From: an uncultured Bacteroidia bacterium
GTDB taxonomy: Bacteria; Bacteroidota; Bacteroidia; Bacteroidales; F082
Direction of reading: 5' to 3'
NCBI GenBank assembly: GCA_902786745.1
Contig: CADADR010000008.1
Coordinates: forward strand, 62,001-126,000
Length of the DNA stretch: 64,000 nt
Below, piece by piece: positions 1 through 8,172 of this stretch; within the stretch, counting starts at the first letter, position 1; each line of letters opens with the position of its first letter. Under the pieces are notes generated by a model. The model saw nothing but the letters and a program-made list of their open reading frames with translations. It did not search any database and was not told the origin of the DNA. The translations under genes were made by a program, and so were the position numbers.

Positions 1-2507
1 TTCCAGAACTGCATGAACACGAAGATGGTGAAGAGCAGCGACAACTCCTTAGGCGTGAAGTTGCCTCCCACGTGATGGAAATTGAAATAGCTCGTGAGGT
101 AGTCGCGGAACGAGAACTCGGCCAATGAATCGACACCAAAGTGCATAAAGTATTGGATGAAACCGAACAGCACCGCCACAAATAGCAGGCCTACCCCGAA
201 AATGCGTCGTCCCATGTCCTTGGTGATGATGAAGGTCGAAGGCGAACGTGGCTTGTCCTTCAAAACGCCATGGTCGGGCGGCAACGAGGCCAAGGCCATA
301 GCCGCAAAGGTGTCCATGATGAGGTTGATCCACAGCATCTGCGTCACGGTGAGCGGCGACTCGGTGCCCAACATTGCGCCTATCAGCACGATGAGGCAGG
401 CCGCCACATTGATGGTCATCTGGAAGAGGATGAAACGCTGTATGTTGAGGTAGAGCGAACGGCCCCACATCACGGCGCGGGCTATGCTCTTGAACGAGTT
501 ATCGAGGATGGTGATGTCGCTGGCCTCCTTGGCCACCGAGGTGCCGTCGCCCATCGAGAGGCCGATTTGCGCACGGTTCAATGCCGGAGCGTCGTTGGTG
601 CCGTCGCCCGTCACGGCCACCACCTCTCCCCTTTCTTGTAGCAAACGCACAAGGCGTTCCTTGTCGGAAGGTCGTGCACGCGACATAATCTTCAAGTCGC
701 CGATGCGTTCACGCAACTCGTCATCGGTCAGCAAGTTGAACTCCTTGCCCGTGATCATCTGCCGCTCGGGGTCGTCGTCATCGGTCCACAGCCCCACCTG
801 ACGGCCGATCTCTCGTGCCGTACCTGGCGTGTCGCCCGTCACGATCTTGATGCCGATGCCCGCATTCAGGCAGTCCTGTATGGAGTCGGCCACGTCGTCG
901 CGAATCGGGTCGATGATCCCCACAATGCCCAAGAAACACAGGTCTTCTATTTGCAGCTTACCGTTCTCAAAGACGTTTTTCAGATCCTCTTCGGTGATGT
1001 ATTTATAGGCGAATCCCAAGGTGCGCATGGCCTTGCCTTGGTATTCCAGCAGTCGGGTGTCGACCTCCTCCCTCACCTTCGCCACATCGTCTTCGCCATG
1101 GGCCATCTTGACCTTGTTGCAACGTTTCAGCACAATCTCAGGTGCGCCTTTCACATACAACACATACTCGCCCGAAAAGGCCGTCTTGACCACCGTGGCC
1201 ATGTATTTGTACTTCGTCGTGAACGGCAGCTGCTTGACGACTTTCACGCTGGCACGTATCCGTTCATAGTCCACGCTGTTGTCGAAAAGCCATAGCAGCA
1301 AGGCGCCTTCGGTGGGGTTGCCCACCACCTTCACCTTTGTCTTGTTGCTATAATCCAAGAAAGCCGTTGAGTTAAGCGCGATGCCTTCCGACATGAGCCT
1401 TCCCGTCTCGGAATCGTCGAGCCTACTGCCTTTCAGCCCATAGATGAGGCTACCGCCAAGACTCATGCGGTTCTTGGTCAGCGTGCCCGTCTTGTCGGAA
1501 CAAATCACCGTGGCGGCGCCCATGGTCTCGCAGGCATGCATCTTCCTAACCAAGTTATTGGTCTCCAGCATACGCTTCATACTCAACGCCAAACTCAGCG
1601 TGACGCTCATGGGAAGGCCTTCGGGCACAGCCACCACTATCAGCGTGACGGCAATCATCAGGGTGTTCAGCAGATAACGGGCGAAATCCATCCAGCTGAA
1701 AGGCAGATGGTCGCCATAGACGAAATACATCACCAGGCGCAAGACCACGATCAGTCCCGCGATGACATAGCTGGCAATGGTGATGCCATTGCCCAGGCGG
1801 TCGAGCTGCTCGTTCAGGGGCGTCTTCACCTTGTTGTCAATCTGCGCCCCGTGATACACCTTGCCCCACTCCGTGGCATCGCCCACTTTCTCGACCACGA
1901 AGACGCCATGGCCTTCCATCACCGAGCTGCCGCGACAGACGTAGTTGGAGGGATAGGTCGCCTCCGCCTTAAACTCGGACGCTTCCGTTGTCTTACTGCA
2001 CGAAGGCTCGCCCGTCAGGTCCGACTCATTCACCCTCAGCGACACCGCCTCCATCAGCTTGCCATCGGCGGGGATCTCGTCGCCCGTCTCGATGACCACC
2101 GAATCGCCCACCACGACGTCCTTGCGCTCGATGCGTTGGATCATGCCGTTGCGGAACACCGTCACTGGCTGTTCGTCCTCACTCTTGTTGAGAATCTCGA
2201 ACTTCTTGTTGGCGCTCACCTCAAAGACGAAGCCCACCGTCGTAGCCAACATCACGGCCACGAAGATGCCCAACGGCTCGAGCAGCACGCCCATGCCGGC
2301 GGCACCGGTAAACAACTGGTAGAGCGACACTGCCACAGACAGCATCAAAGCAATCAGCAAGATTCGTATGATAGGGTCGGAAAACTTCTCCAAAAACTGT
2401 TTCCACAGGGGATCCTTCTTGGGTGGCGTCAGCACATTGTCGCCATGTTTGATTCGGCTCTTCTCCACTTCCACATTCGTCAAGCCGTTTCTATAGTTTC
2501 GCTTCAT
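1..2507 (-). CDS. Calcium-translocating P-type ATPase (PMCA type), 3' end cut by window edge
   Basis: ATP-driven cation pump of the inner membrane, most like the bacterial PMCA-type Ca2+ exporters. About 835 codons are visible; the C-terminal membrane segments run off the window. Translation from the ATG at 2507 shows, in order, a cytosolic N-terminus, two membrane segments (about residues 43-65 and 75-95), the actuator domain with TGEPS (about residue 164), the phosphorylation motif SDKTGTLT with Asp338, and the hinge motif TGDGTNDAPAL (complement of about 590-625), followed by further membrane segments. The motif set and order are diagnostic of P-type ATPases. The Ca2+ assignment is inferred from overall resemblance to the PMCA group. 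Transcription probably starts from the promoter at 2571-2600. No partner gene is adjacent; the next gene is divergent. Confidence 0.93.
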   Translation of the reverse strand, partial: MKRNYRNGLTNVEVEKSRIKHGDNVLTPPKKDPLWKQFLEKFSDPIIRILLIALMLSVAVSLYQLFTGAAGMGVLLEPLGIFVAVMLATTVGFVFEVSANKKFEILNKSEDEQPVTVFRNGMIQRIERKDVVVGDSVVIETGDEIPADGKLMEAVSLRVNESDLTGEPSCSKTTEASEFKAEATYPSNYVCRGSSVMEGHGVFVVEKVGDATEWGKVYHGAQIDNKVKTPLNEQLDRLGNGITIASYVIAGLIVVLRLVMYFVYGDHLPFSWMDFARYLLNTLMIAVTLIVVAVPEGLPMSVTLSLALSMKRMLETNNLVRKMHACETMGAATVICSDKTGTLTKNRMSLGGSLIYGLKGSRLDDSETGRLMSEGIALNSTAFLDYSNKTKVKVVGNPTEGALLLWLFDNSVDYERIRASVKVVKQLPFTTKYKYMATVVKTAFSGEYVLYVKGAPEIVLKRCNKVKMAHGEDDVAKVREEVDTRLLEYQGKAMRTLGFAYKYITEEDLKNVFENGKLQIEDLCFLGIVGIIDPIRDDVADSIQDCLNAGIGIKIVTGDTPGTAREIGRQVGLWTDDDDPERQMITGKEFNLLTDDELRERIGDLKIMSRARPSDKERLVRLLQERGEVVAVTGDGTNDAPALNRAQIGLSMGDGTSVAKEASDITILDNSFKSIARAVMWGRSLYLNIQRFILFQMTINVAACLIVLIGAMLGTESPLTVTQMLWINLIMDTFAAMALASLPPDHGVLKDKPRSPSTFIITKDMGRRIFGVGLLFVAVLFGFIQYFMHFGVDSLAEFSFRDYLTSYFNFHHVGGNFTPKELSLLFTIFVFMQFW

Positions 2508-2570
2508 CTTTTAAGTGGGATATTATGATAGTCTGACGTTTTTTTCTATTTTTGCAATGATAAAACGGGG

Positions 2571-2600
2571 CAAAAATACAACCCTTCATGAAAACGCAAA
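2571..2600 (-). promoter_or_regulatory. Bacteroidetes-type promoter for the calcium ATPase
   Basis: On the minus strand TTTG (2600-2597), an 18-base spacer and TATTTTTG (2578-2571) match the TTTG/TAnnTTTG consensus. The box lies about 64 bases before the ATG at 2507. Confidence 0.6.
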
Positions 2601-2642
2601 GAGGTTGCAAGGTTGCAACCCAAAACTTAAATACATAAGTAA

Positions 2643-4013
2643 ATGAAATTCAAGGAGAACCATAAGACAGCGCTTTCAAAGGTTCTTTCAGACCTCGTGC
2701 AGTGCGACGGCATCGTCAACCAAGGTGAGATCGACTTCCTGCATCGCGTCAACGAGGCTTTCGGCATCACCTCGGCGAGCCGCAAAAAAGCCACCACGCT
2801 CATCCTCTCCGATGCCGTGGGCACACTGAAAACGCTGGGCGACAGGGAGAAGAACTTCCTGCTCTGCCTGTTTCAGTCCCTCTCCTTGGCCGACAACAAC
2901 CTGAGCCCCAACGAGTCGTTGCTCATCACTGCCCTTATTCTCTCCCTCGACATGAAGTTGGCTGCGACAAAAGGCATCAAGGCCCATCTCGTGTCCATCC
3001 CGCACCTCAACTTCGACACACGTAACGCCGTGCTCTACGTCGAGCCGGAATACGACCGCCAGGTCAACCACGGCATCATGCATGACTACCGCGACATCTG
3101 CCGGTTGCTGAAAGCCGACCACCGTGAGTTGTTCTACCTGCCCATGGTGCTGCGCGACCTCAGTGCAAAACAAGCCACCTTCCGTCAGACCCTCAACTAC
3201 ATCGAGCCCACCCTCTCGGATGAGCAACTCGACCTGATCGACACCCACCTCCCAAAGATGGATAGCGCCTTCCTCTCTAAAGAGATATTTCTCAATTACC
3301 TGAACATCAACGGATTGGAAATCAACAAACCCGCTTTCTTCTTCAAACTCGGCGACATGGAGGCTAACAACTACCACGATTACCTTATATTGGAAATCAA
3401 CGGACAGCCCCTCGCCACCTTGCGACAGTTCTACGCGCTGAAGAACAGCATCGTCAGCCTCAAGCCCAACGTTCTCAACGCAAAAGAGGAACGCCTGCTG
3501 AAACAGATTAGGCCTACCTCCGACGATGACAATAACGAGCTGCAATACACGGGATTCCACAAGGTGCTCATCGACATCGTGCTGAAACACACTGGGACGC
3601 ACGAAGTCAGCCGGCTCTACGTCACCAAACGCGGCGACCTGTTCCTTACCGACCGCAACAACACCGAGGTGAAGATGCCCACCCTCAGCAAGGCTTTGTA
3701 TCTCCTCTTCCTCTTCCACGAGGAAGGCATCTCGTTGAACTACCTGAGCGACTACAAGCCCGAACTATACAGGATCTACCGCCAGATCTCCACCTACGGC
3801 GACGATGCCATATTGGAGCGCGCCGTCGACAACCTGACCGACTTCGTGGGCAACACCTTGAACGCCACCCTGTCGCGCATCAAGAAGGCCTTCACCGACA
3901 TCCTTGGCGAGGATGCCTCGCGCTATCTCATACAAGGCGAAAAAGGTGGACGGAAAACCATCCACCTTGAACGTCGTCTTGTGGTCTTCGAAGACCGCAA
4001 GGCGTTTGAATAG
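2643..4013 (+). CDS. TerB-like N-terminal domain protein; paralogue of the membrane protein at 11396-12811
   Basis: 456 residues, no signal peptide or membrane segment, so probably cytosolic. Residues 1 to about 105 are all-helical with acidic turns and resemble the TerB (tellurite/stress) fold; this is a pattern judgement. From about residue 120 it is homologous to the product of 11396-12811. Both have an (L/I)(Y/F)VE.EY segment followed by a (F/V)YLP motif. Both then share a 120-residue C-terminal domain (about 327-450) with conserved NN.E, LSKALYLLFL, EEGI, LSDY..EL..IY, the RI..AF helix and an R.LV end. The C-terminal domain looks winged-helix-like, but I know no assigned function. The gene stands alone between a divergent calcium ATPase and a convergent peptidase E gene. 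A TTGCAA-GG-TTGCAA element lies 24 bases before its start. Confidence 0.75.
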   Translation: MKFKENHKTALSKVLSDLVQCDGIVNQGEIDFLHRVNEAFGITSASRKKATTLILSDAVGTLKTLGDREKNFLLCLFQSLSLADNNLSPNESLLITALILSLDMKLAATKGIKAHLVSIPHLNFDTRNAVLYVEPEYDRQVNHGIMHDYRDICRLLKADHRELFYLPMVLRDLSAKQATFRQTLNYIEPTLSDEQLDLIDTHLPKMDSAFLSKEIFLNYLNINGLEINKPAFFFKLGDMEANNYHDYLILEINGQPLATLRQFYALKNSIVSLKPNVLNAKEERLLKQIRPTSDDDNNELQYTGFHKVLIDIVLKHTGTHEVSRLYVTKRGDLFLTDRNNTEVKMPTLSKALYLLFLFHEEGISLNYLSDYKPELYRIYRQISTYGDDAILERAVDNLTDFVGNTLNATLSRIKKAFTDILGEDASRYLIQGEKGGRKTIHLERRLVVFEDRKAFE

Positions 4014-4037
4014 ATGCAAAACCAACGAACCATGATG

Positions 4038-4162
4038 AGATTCCCTTCGGGAATGGAATGAAAACGCGGTGTGAAAAGCGGCGGCATGAAGGACTTACTT
4101 TTCGTAAACACTCCAAACCGCCGCAGTTAAACTAAAAATATCTCCATTCCCGAAGGGAATCT
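4038..4162. repeat. Nested inverted-repeat element, copy 1
   Basis: Outer arms at 4038-4057 and 4143-4162 are a perfect 20-base inverted repeat, and each arm is itself a hairpin (ATTCCC-TTC-GGGAAT). An inner 7-base stem GCGGCGG/CCGCCGC lies at 4078-4084 and 4118-4124. It fills the gap between two convergent genes. A second element of the same design is at 34286-34419. Confidence 0.85.
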
Positions 4163-4184
4163 ACTCTATAACTCGTAAGACGCA

Positions 4185-4958
4185 TTATGCGTTTTGCTCT
4201 CCCAACAGGAACGACACATCGGAATTCGGGTCAATCTCGACCGATTCCTTGCCGTAGCGCATCACGATCATCTTCTTGCCACCCTTGAGCAGCATCTTAT
4301 CGTCGTTGACCCAGAGTGCCGAGGCCTCGCGCAGGCCAACCACCGTCATCTCCTGGTTGACGGCCAGATACTCGTTGATGCGATCCTGACGCGTCTCACC
4401 GCCATGTTTGATCATCTTGTCGATCTCGGGGTGCGGGTCGAGGTAGTGCGGGTTGATTTGGAACGGCACCAGGTTGAGGCATTTGAACGAAGCGGGTTGC
4501 ACGATAGGCATGTCGTTGGTCGTGCACAGCGTCGGGCAAGCCACGTTGGAGCCAGCGCTCCAGCCCATGTAAGGCACGCCAGCGAGGGCGCGTTCGCGGA
4601 TGGCGTCCATCAGGCCGTAGCGGTGCATCTCGGCCACCAGGTGGAAGGTGTTGCCGCCGCCCACCACGATGCAGTCGGCTTCACGGACGGCTTTCACCTT
4701 ATCGTCGAAATGGTGCACCGAGGTGAAGTTCTCGAGGCCGAACTTGGTGCGGAACACGTTCCTCACCTTCGACTCGTAGGCATTGTAGCTCTCGGGATAG
4801 ACCATGCCGCCGATGTTGACGCCCGCGAAGGGCACGAAGATGATGCGGCTATCCTTATTAATATGATTCTGGAGGCAGAAAAGCTCGATCTGAGCCGAGG
4901 CCCAAGCCAGATAATTCTCGCCAAAATTGGTCGAATTGCTGATCAGTAATAATCTCAT
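4185..4958 (-). CDS. pepE: Dipeptidase E (peptidase S51, alpha-aspartyl dipeptidase)
   Basis: Cytosolic serine peptidase that releases N-terminal Asp from Asp-Xaa dipeptides; 257 residues, close to the usual PepE length of about 230-260. The nucleophile elbow GWSAGSN carries Ser134. A glycine-rich GGGNTFHL motif lies at about 100-107, and INPHYLDPHPE contains the His region typical of the family. There is no signal peptide. It is monocistronic on the minus strand, with a TTTG...TATCTTTG promoter at 4986-5018 about 30-60 bases upstream of the ATG. Downstream it converges on the TerB-like gene across the nested inverted repeat. Confidence 0.9.
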   Translation of the reverse strand: MRLLLISNSTNFGENYLAWASAQIELFCLQNHINKDSRIIFVPFAGVNIGGMVYPESYNAYESKVRNVFRTKFGLENFTSVHHFDDKVKAVREADCIVVGGGNTFHLVAEMHRYGLMDAIRERALAGVPYMGWSAGSNVACPTLCTTNDMPIVQPASFKCLNLVPFQINPHYLDPHPEIDKMIKHGGETRQDRINEYLAVNQEMTVVGLREASALWVNDDKMLLKGGKKMIVMRYGKESVEIDPNSDVSFLLGEQNA

Positions 4959-4985
4959 AGCGAAAAATGTTGGTTAACGATGGTG

Positions 4986-5018
4986 CAAAGATAGCAAAAA
5001 AGCGATTGCATAAGCAAA
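4986..5018 (-). promoter_or_regulatory. Promoter for pepE
   Basis: Minus-strand TTTG (5018-5015), a 21-base spacer and TATCTTTG (4993-4986). The spacer is slightly long, so the -33 element is uncertain. Confidence 0.45.
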
Positions 5019-5109
5019 AGCGTGCAGAAAACGCCTTGCTTTGATGAAAAATATCAAGCTGATTATCAAATATTTGTAAAAATAAACAAAATTTTTCGCC
5101 ATTTTTTAC

Positions 5110-5138
5110 TTGCACTATTGAAAAAAGCTGTACTTTTG
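5110..5138 (+). promoter_or_regulatory. Promoter of tRNA-Arg
   Basis: TTG (5110-5112), an 18-base spacer and TACTTTTG (5131-5138), ending 16 bases before the mature tRNA-Arg. A near-perfect Bacteroidetes consensus. Confidence 0.7.
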
Positions 5139-5154
5139 CAGAGTCAAAACGACT

Positions 5155-5228
5155 GGACTAGTAGCTCAATTGGATAGAGTCCCTGACTACGGATCAGGCG
5201 GTTGTGGGTTCGACTCCCGCCTAGTTCA
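5155..5228 (+). tRNA. tRNA-Arg (anticodon ACG)
   Basis: Full cloverleaf. Acceptor GGACTAG (5155-5161) pairs with CTAGTTC (5221-5227), leaving discriminator A5228. The anticodon stem CCTGA/TCAGG encloses loop CTACGGA with anticodon ACG at 5189-5191. The T-arm GTGGG-TTCGACT-CCCGC is at 5204-5220. CCA is not encoded. Confidence 0.97.
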
Positions 5229-5232
5229 CACG

Positions 5233-5260
5233 AAAGGTTCCGCAAAAAGAACCTTTTTTT
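5233..5260 (+). terminator. Intrinsic terminator between the two tRNAs
   Basis: AAAGGTTC (5233-5240), an 8-base loop, GAACCTTT (5249-5256) and a T run to 5260, immediately before the 5' end of tRNA-Glu. It suggests partial uncoupling of the two tRNAs. Confidence 0.7.
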
Positions 5261-5332
5261 GGCCCATTCGACTAGCGGTTAGGTCGTAAGTTTCTCACAC
5301 TTAAAACAGCGGTTCGATTCCGCTATGGGCTA
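5261..5332 (+). tRNA. tRNA-Glu (anticodon CTC)
   Basis: Acceptor GGCCCAT (5261-5267) pairs with ATGGGCT (5325-5331, one G-U pair), discriminator A5332. The anticodon stem TAAGT/ACTTA encloses TTCTCAC with anticodon CTC at 5294-5296. The T-arm AGCGG-TTCGATT-CCGCT is at 5308-5324. It would read GAG only, so a TTC isoacceptor must exist elsewhere. Confidence 0.93.
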
Positions 5333-5338
5333 CAAAAC

Positions 5339-5377
5339 AAACCCTTAACTTGTTGAAAATCAGGTTAAGGGTTTTTC
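5339..5377 (+). terminator. Intrinsic terminator after tRNA-Glu
   Basis: An 11-base stem, AAACCCTTAAC (5339-5349) with GTTAAGGGTTT (5364-5374), 14-base loop and a T-rich tail. Confidence 0.75.
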
Positions 5378-5487
5378 TTTTGCACTGGATTTGCACCTTC
5401 CCGTGTCAACCTTGTGTCAACAAGATTCATGGTACTTGCTATTTTAACCACCTCATTGACGACCGAAAGCGCAATCGTCTCGTTTCA

Positions 5488-6873
5488 TCAATGCATAGGA
5501 ATTGGAGCACTAAAAAGATTGGAGATCGCAAACAGCGGAAGGATCTGTACATGACGCACGGCATTGTTGTCCTTTTTGTCTATGTTTTCCAACTTGGCAA
5601 AGTTCTCCAATGTGCAACGAACGGCATCCGTCAGATGCTTCTGACGCATAAACTCATACAAGCTCTTCATCTTGCCACTGACCCCTGCCTTGCACTCGAT
5701 GGGCAGCACCTTCATGTCGCGAGTGATGATGTAATCCACCTCTGATCGCGTACCCTCGGCAGTGTTTTCCCAATAGAATAACTCATGTTGCGAACGTGGA
5801 TTGTTGTACTTCACCAACTCCCAGCCCAGCATCATCTCTGCCAAACCACCTTTGTTCACCAAATCCTCGGCAGTACCAGCAAGAATCAACTCTGTCAGCT
5901 GCCGTGATCCGCCCAGGTCCATGTCAAGAATCCGTAGCAACAACCCACTGTCAAGGTAGATATATTTGTTGAATTTATTGTTGACTTCTGCTCCAAGAGG
6001 AATGCCATTGGCAGCCGTATGTTTCACCCTCTTGATGATGCCCGCATCGCACAGCAGAGACAAAGCCTTTTTAACGTCTTCGGCCCGATAACCTCCGTCC
6101 ACATGGCTATAGGTGAATTTTTCTCCTATCTGCATCACTACGCTTTGCAATGTGTTGCGAAGCAAAGTCGGATCAACCTTGTCGGCGTATTTCGGGAAGT
6201 CATCGTAATAGGTCAGTTGGATATCGTCAAGCTCTGCCTGACACTCGCGGTAGTCGTGGGTTGTTATCCAAGCAGCCACGCTGGCAGGCATACCGCCCAC
6301 CATAAGGAAAGTACGGTAATGCTGTACAAGGTCATTGTACAATGGTGTGAGCAACGGCTTTTCCGCCGTTGCCTCTTGCTTAGCTTTCACCCATGCCGAT
6401 TTTCCCTCGGCCACCAAAAACTCGTCAAAAGAGAAAGGATAGACAAACAATGAGCGTATCCGACCCACACCAAACGACGACAGACCCTTGAGCGCGAACT
6501 CCAGAAGCGAACCTGCGGCTACTACATGAAGCTCCGGGAAATCCTCTTTGAACGACCATAGACTCTTAATGGCATCCACCGAGTCTTGTATCTCGTCAAT
6601 GAAAAGCAGGGTTTTGCCTGGAACCACCGGGGTGTTAAAATACATGCCCAACCTGTTGGCCAGCTCATGCACATCGTGAATCTTCTCGAAAAACTCCAGC
6701 ATATCCGAGTTTTTCTCAAAGTTTACCTCGATAAAGTATTCAAACGTCTCAGCCAAGTGTTCCACGGCCCAGGATTTACCTACTTGTCGTGCACCTCTCA
6801 ACAAGAGAGGCTTGTGGTTGCGGCTGTTCTTCCATTCCAGAAGCAATGTGTCTATGGGTCTTTCTATATACAT
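5488..6873 (-). CDS. AAA-family ATPase with DUF4143 C-terminal domain
   Basis: 461 residues from the ATG at 6873; the reading frame stays open upstream to 6981 but that part is encoded by a repeat array, so the MYIERP start is chosen. The N-terminal P-loop ATPase (AAA_14 type) has Walker A GARQVGKS at residues 27-34 and Walker B LLFIDEIQDS at about 93-102. The C-terminal half (about 200-400) matches DUF4143, which often carries a nuclease-like fold; the segment SEVDYII...LPIECKAG near the C-terminus fits a D...ExK core. Such genes occur in many copies in Bacteroidales and behave as accessory genes. Their biological role is not established. It lies just downstream of the tRNA pair on the opposite strand. 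Confidence 0.85.
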   Translation of the reverse strand: MYIERPIDTLLLEWKNSRNHKPLLLRGARQVGKSWAVEHLAETFEYFIEVNFEKNSDMLEFFEKIHDVHELANRLGMYFNTPVVPGKTLLFIDEIQDSVDAIKSLWSFKEDFPELHVVAAGSLLEFALKGLSSFGVGRIRSLFVYPFSFDEFLVAEGKSAWVKAKQEATAEKPLLTPLYNDLVQHYRTFLMVGGMPASVAAWITTHDYRECQAELDDIQLTYYDDFPKYADKVDPTLLRNTLQSVVMQIGEKFTYSHVDGGYRAEDVKKALSLLCDAGIIKRVKHTAANGIPLGAEVNNKFNKYIYLDSGLLLRILDMDLGGSRQLTELILAGTAEDLVNKGGLAEMMLGWELVKYNNPRSQHELFYWENTAEGTRSEVDYIITRDMKVLPIECKAGVSGKMKSLYEFMRQKHLTDAVRCTLENFAKLENIDKKDNNAVRHVQILPLFAISNLFSAPIPMH

Positions 6874-7485
6874 TTCAAAGGATTTAGTTGGTGATTTCGT
6901 TGGCAAAAATAACACTTTCTGATAAAACCGAGACGAAAAATAAACCTTTTTTTGACAAAACCGAGACGAATAATTATTCAATTTTTGACAAAACCGAGAC
7001 GAAAAAGACGCAAATTTTTGATAAAACCGAGACGAATTAACCTTTCATTTTCGTCAAAAACTCCCGCAAAATAATTCGTGCTGCTCCCCCAACGTCCGCA
7101 ACCCTTTCGTCATATTGAACGGAAACTTGCATCGCGCAGCGCTTTCTACCACAAGTGCCTTCAGGAAATCGGATAGATAGTAATTCTCTTAATTTACATC
7201 ATAAAGTTAGATTTTGTGTATATTTGATACACTTTTTCTAACTTTCGGATGCAAAAATAGTATTTTTTCTGATACCAACAAATCTTTTTGATAAAATAGC
7301 GGCCGGTGGTCTCAACTGGCAGTAAATATAATTTCGGCAATAAACGCACTTTTTTGCCAAAATTATACAAAATTACACTCCTATCCGCTCAGAAACCATT
7401 ATTCTTTGAGAGCACATTGGCACCCACCGCACAGGCAATCCCTCCATCAATGTCTGTTCAGATGCCGACCGTTTGGACTCACTTC
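6874..7485. other. 612-base gap without an intact gene
   Basis: Holds the 33-bp-period repeat array (6921-7036, with a degenerate fifth copy at 7053), a start-less open stretch of 44 codons on the minus strand (7188 to the stop at 7054) that looks like a gene remnant, and a minus-strand TATTTTTG box at 7259-7252 that could drive the ATPase gene with a long leader. AT-rich; nothing else recognised. Confidence 0.6.
6921..7036. repeat. Four direct repeats with exact 33-bp period
   Basis: A 17-base core GA(C/T)AAAACCGAGACGAA starts at 6921, 6954, 6987 and 7020, always 33 bases apart. The 16-base gaps differ but three of the four end in a T run. A degraded fifth copy sits in phase at 7053. The array begins 48 bases upstream of the ATPase ATG at 6873, so it lies where operators or a structured leader would be. 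Confidence 0.9.
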
Positions 7486-8166
7486 TCAATTCATTATAAA
7501 CCACTCTTCGCACAGCATCTTATTGCAATGGGCGCAATACAATATTAAGCCACCTCTACCACAAAGATGTTGCCATGTCCACAAGGGGGTGCTGTAATCA
7601 AGCAATACGACTTTCTTCCTTAGACAATGGTTGCATCGAGCATGTTTGACAGCAAAGACTTTGCAGTCGTTGTCTCCTTTTATTCTTCCGGCACAGTCCA
7701 TCCTTCTGCTCTCTTCCAAAAATGCAATAATATCATCTCTTTCAAAACTCAAATCATTGTCATAAATCCAATTGGAAGAGGGCCAATAGATCTTGTACGC
7801 ATACTTGTATAGTTCGATTTGGTCATTTGGCTGTTCCTTAAGGTCGGCTATCAACGCATTGATCTCCTCGTCAGTAAGAACACGCAATCGGCGAAGCCTT
7901 GTTCCCTTGCACTGATATTCAAAAACTTCATCATACAAGCGCTCGGATAATACAGACCATCTTATTTCGGTCAAATAACTACCCAACAAGAGCATGCTCC
8001 AAAGCGCAGCAATCATCATCGGCGATATAATAAACAGCACAATCCGCAGCCACTTCGGCAGCAGCTTCCAGCGTCCATCCATGATGAGAAGTAGCGGGGA
8101 AAGCGTAAGCCATGAGATGGCCAACACTATACATTTAAGAGCATTTGTTAAAGTCTTGTTTTTCAT
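7486..8166 (-). CDS. Membrane protein with C-terminal Cys-pair (zinc-ribbon-like) domain
   Basis: 226 residues, last gene of the six-gene operon; starts 6 bases after the lipoprotein gene ends. Two membrane segments lie near the N-terminus (about residues 8-28 and 40-65), then a soluble, charged middle. The C-terminal region has Cys pairs CNHC (about 172-175) and CAHC (about 214-217), spaced as in zinc-binding treble-clef or ribbon domains. No family recognised. Its place in the operon suggests it acts at the inner membrane together with the other membrane components. Confidence 0.7.
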   Translation of the reverse strand: MKNKTLTNALKCIVLAISWLTLSPLLLIMDGRWKLLPKWLRIVLFIISPMMIAALWSMLLLGSYLTEIRWSVLSERLYDEVFEYQCKGTRLRRLRVLTDEEINALIADLKEQPNDQIELYKYAYKIYWPSSNWIYDNDLSFERDDIIAFLEESRRMDCAGRIKGDNDCKVFAVKHARCNHCLRKKVVLLDYSTPLWTWQHLCGRGGLILYCAHCNKMLCEEWFIMN

Positions 8167-8172
8167 GTGATT

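Noticed and set aside
5340..5487. Integrase remnant or att site behind tRNA-Glu
   Set aside because: Short GTGTCAA/TTGCAC doublets are visible, but no tRNA 3'-end duplication and no integrase-like translation.
6921..7069. Repeat array as a CRISPR
   Set aside because: The 17-base core is too short, the 16-base gaps are AT-rich and alike rather than unique spacers, and no cas genes are present.
7306..7485. Small open frames downstream of the Cys-pair membrane protein
   Set aside because: Short, interrupted in related frames, no recognisable translation and no promoter or start context.
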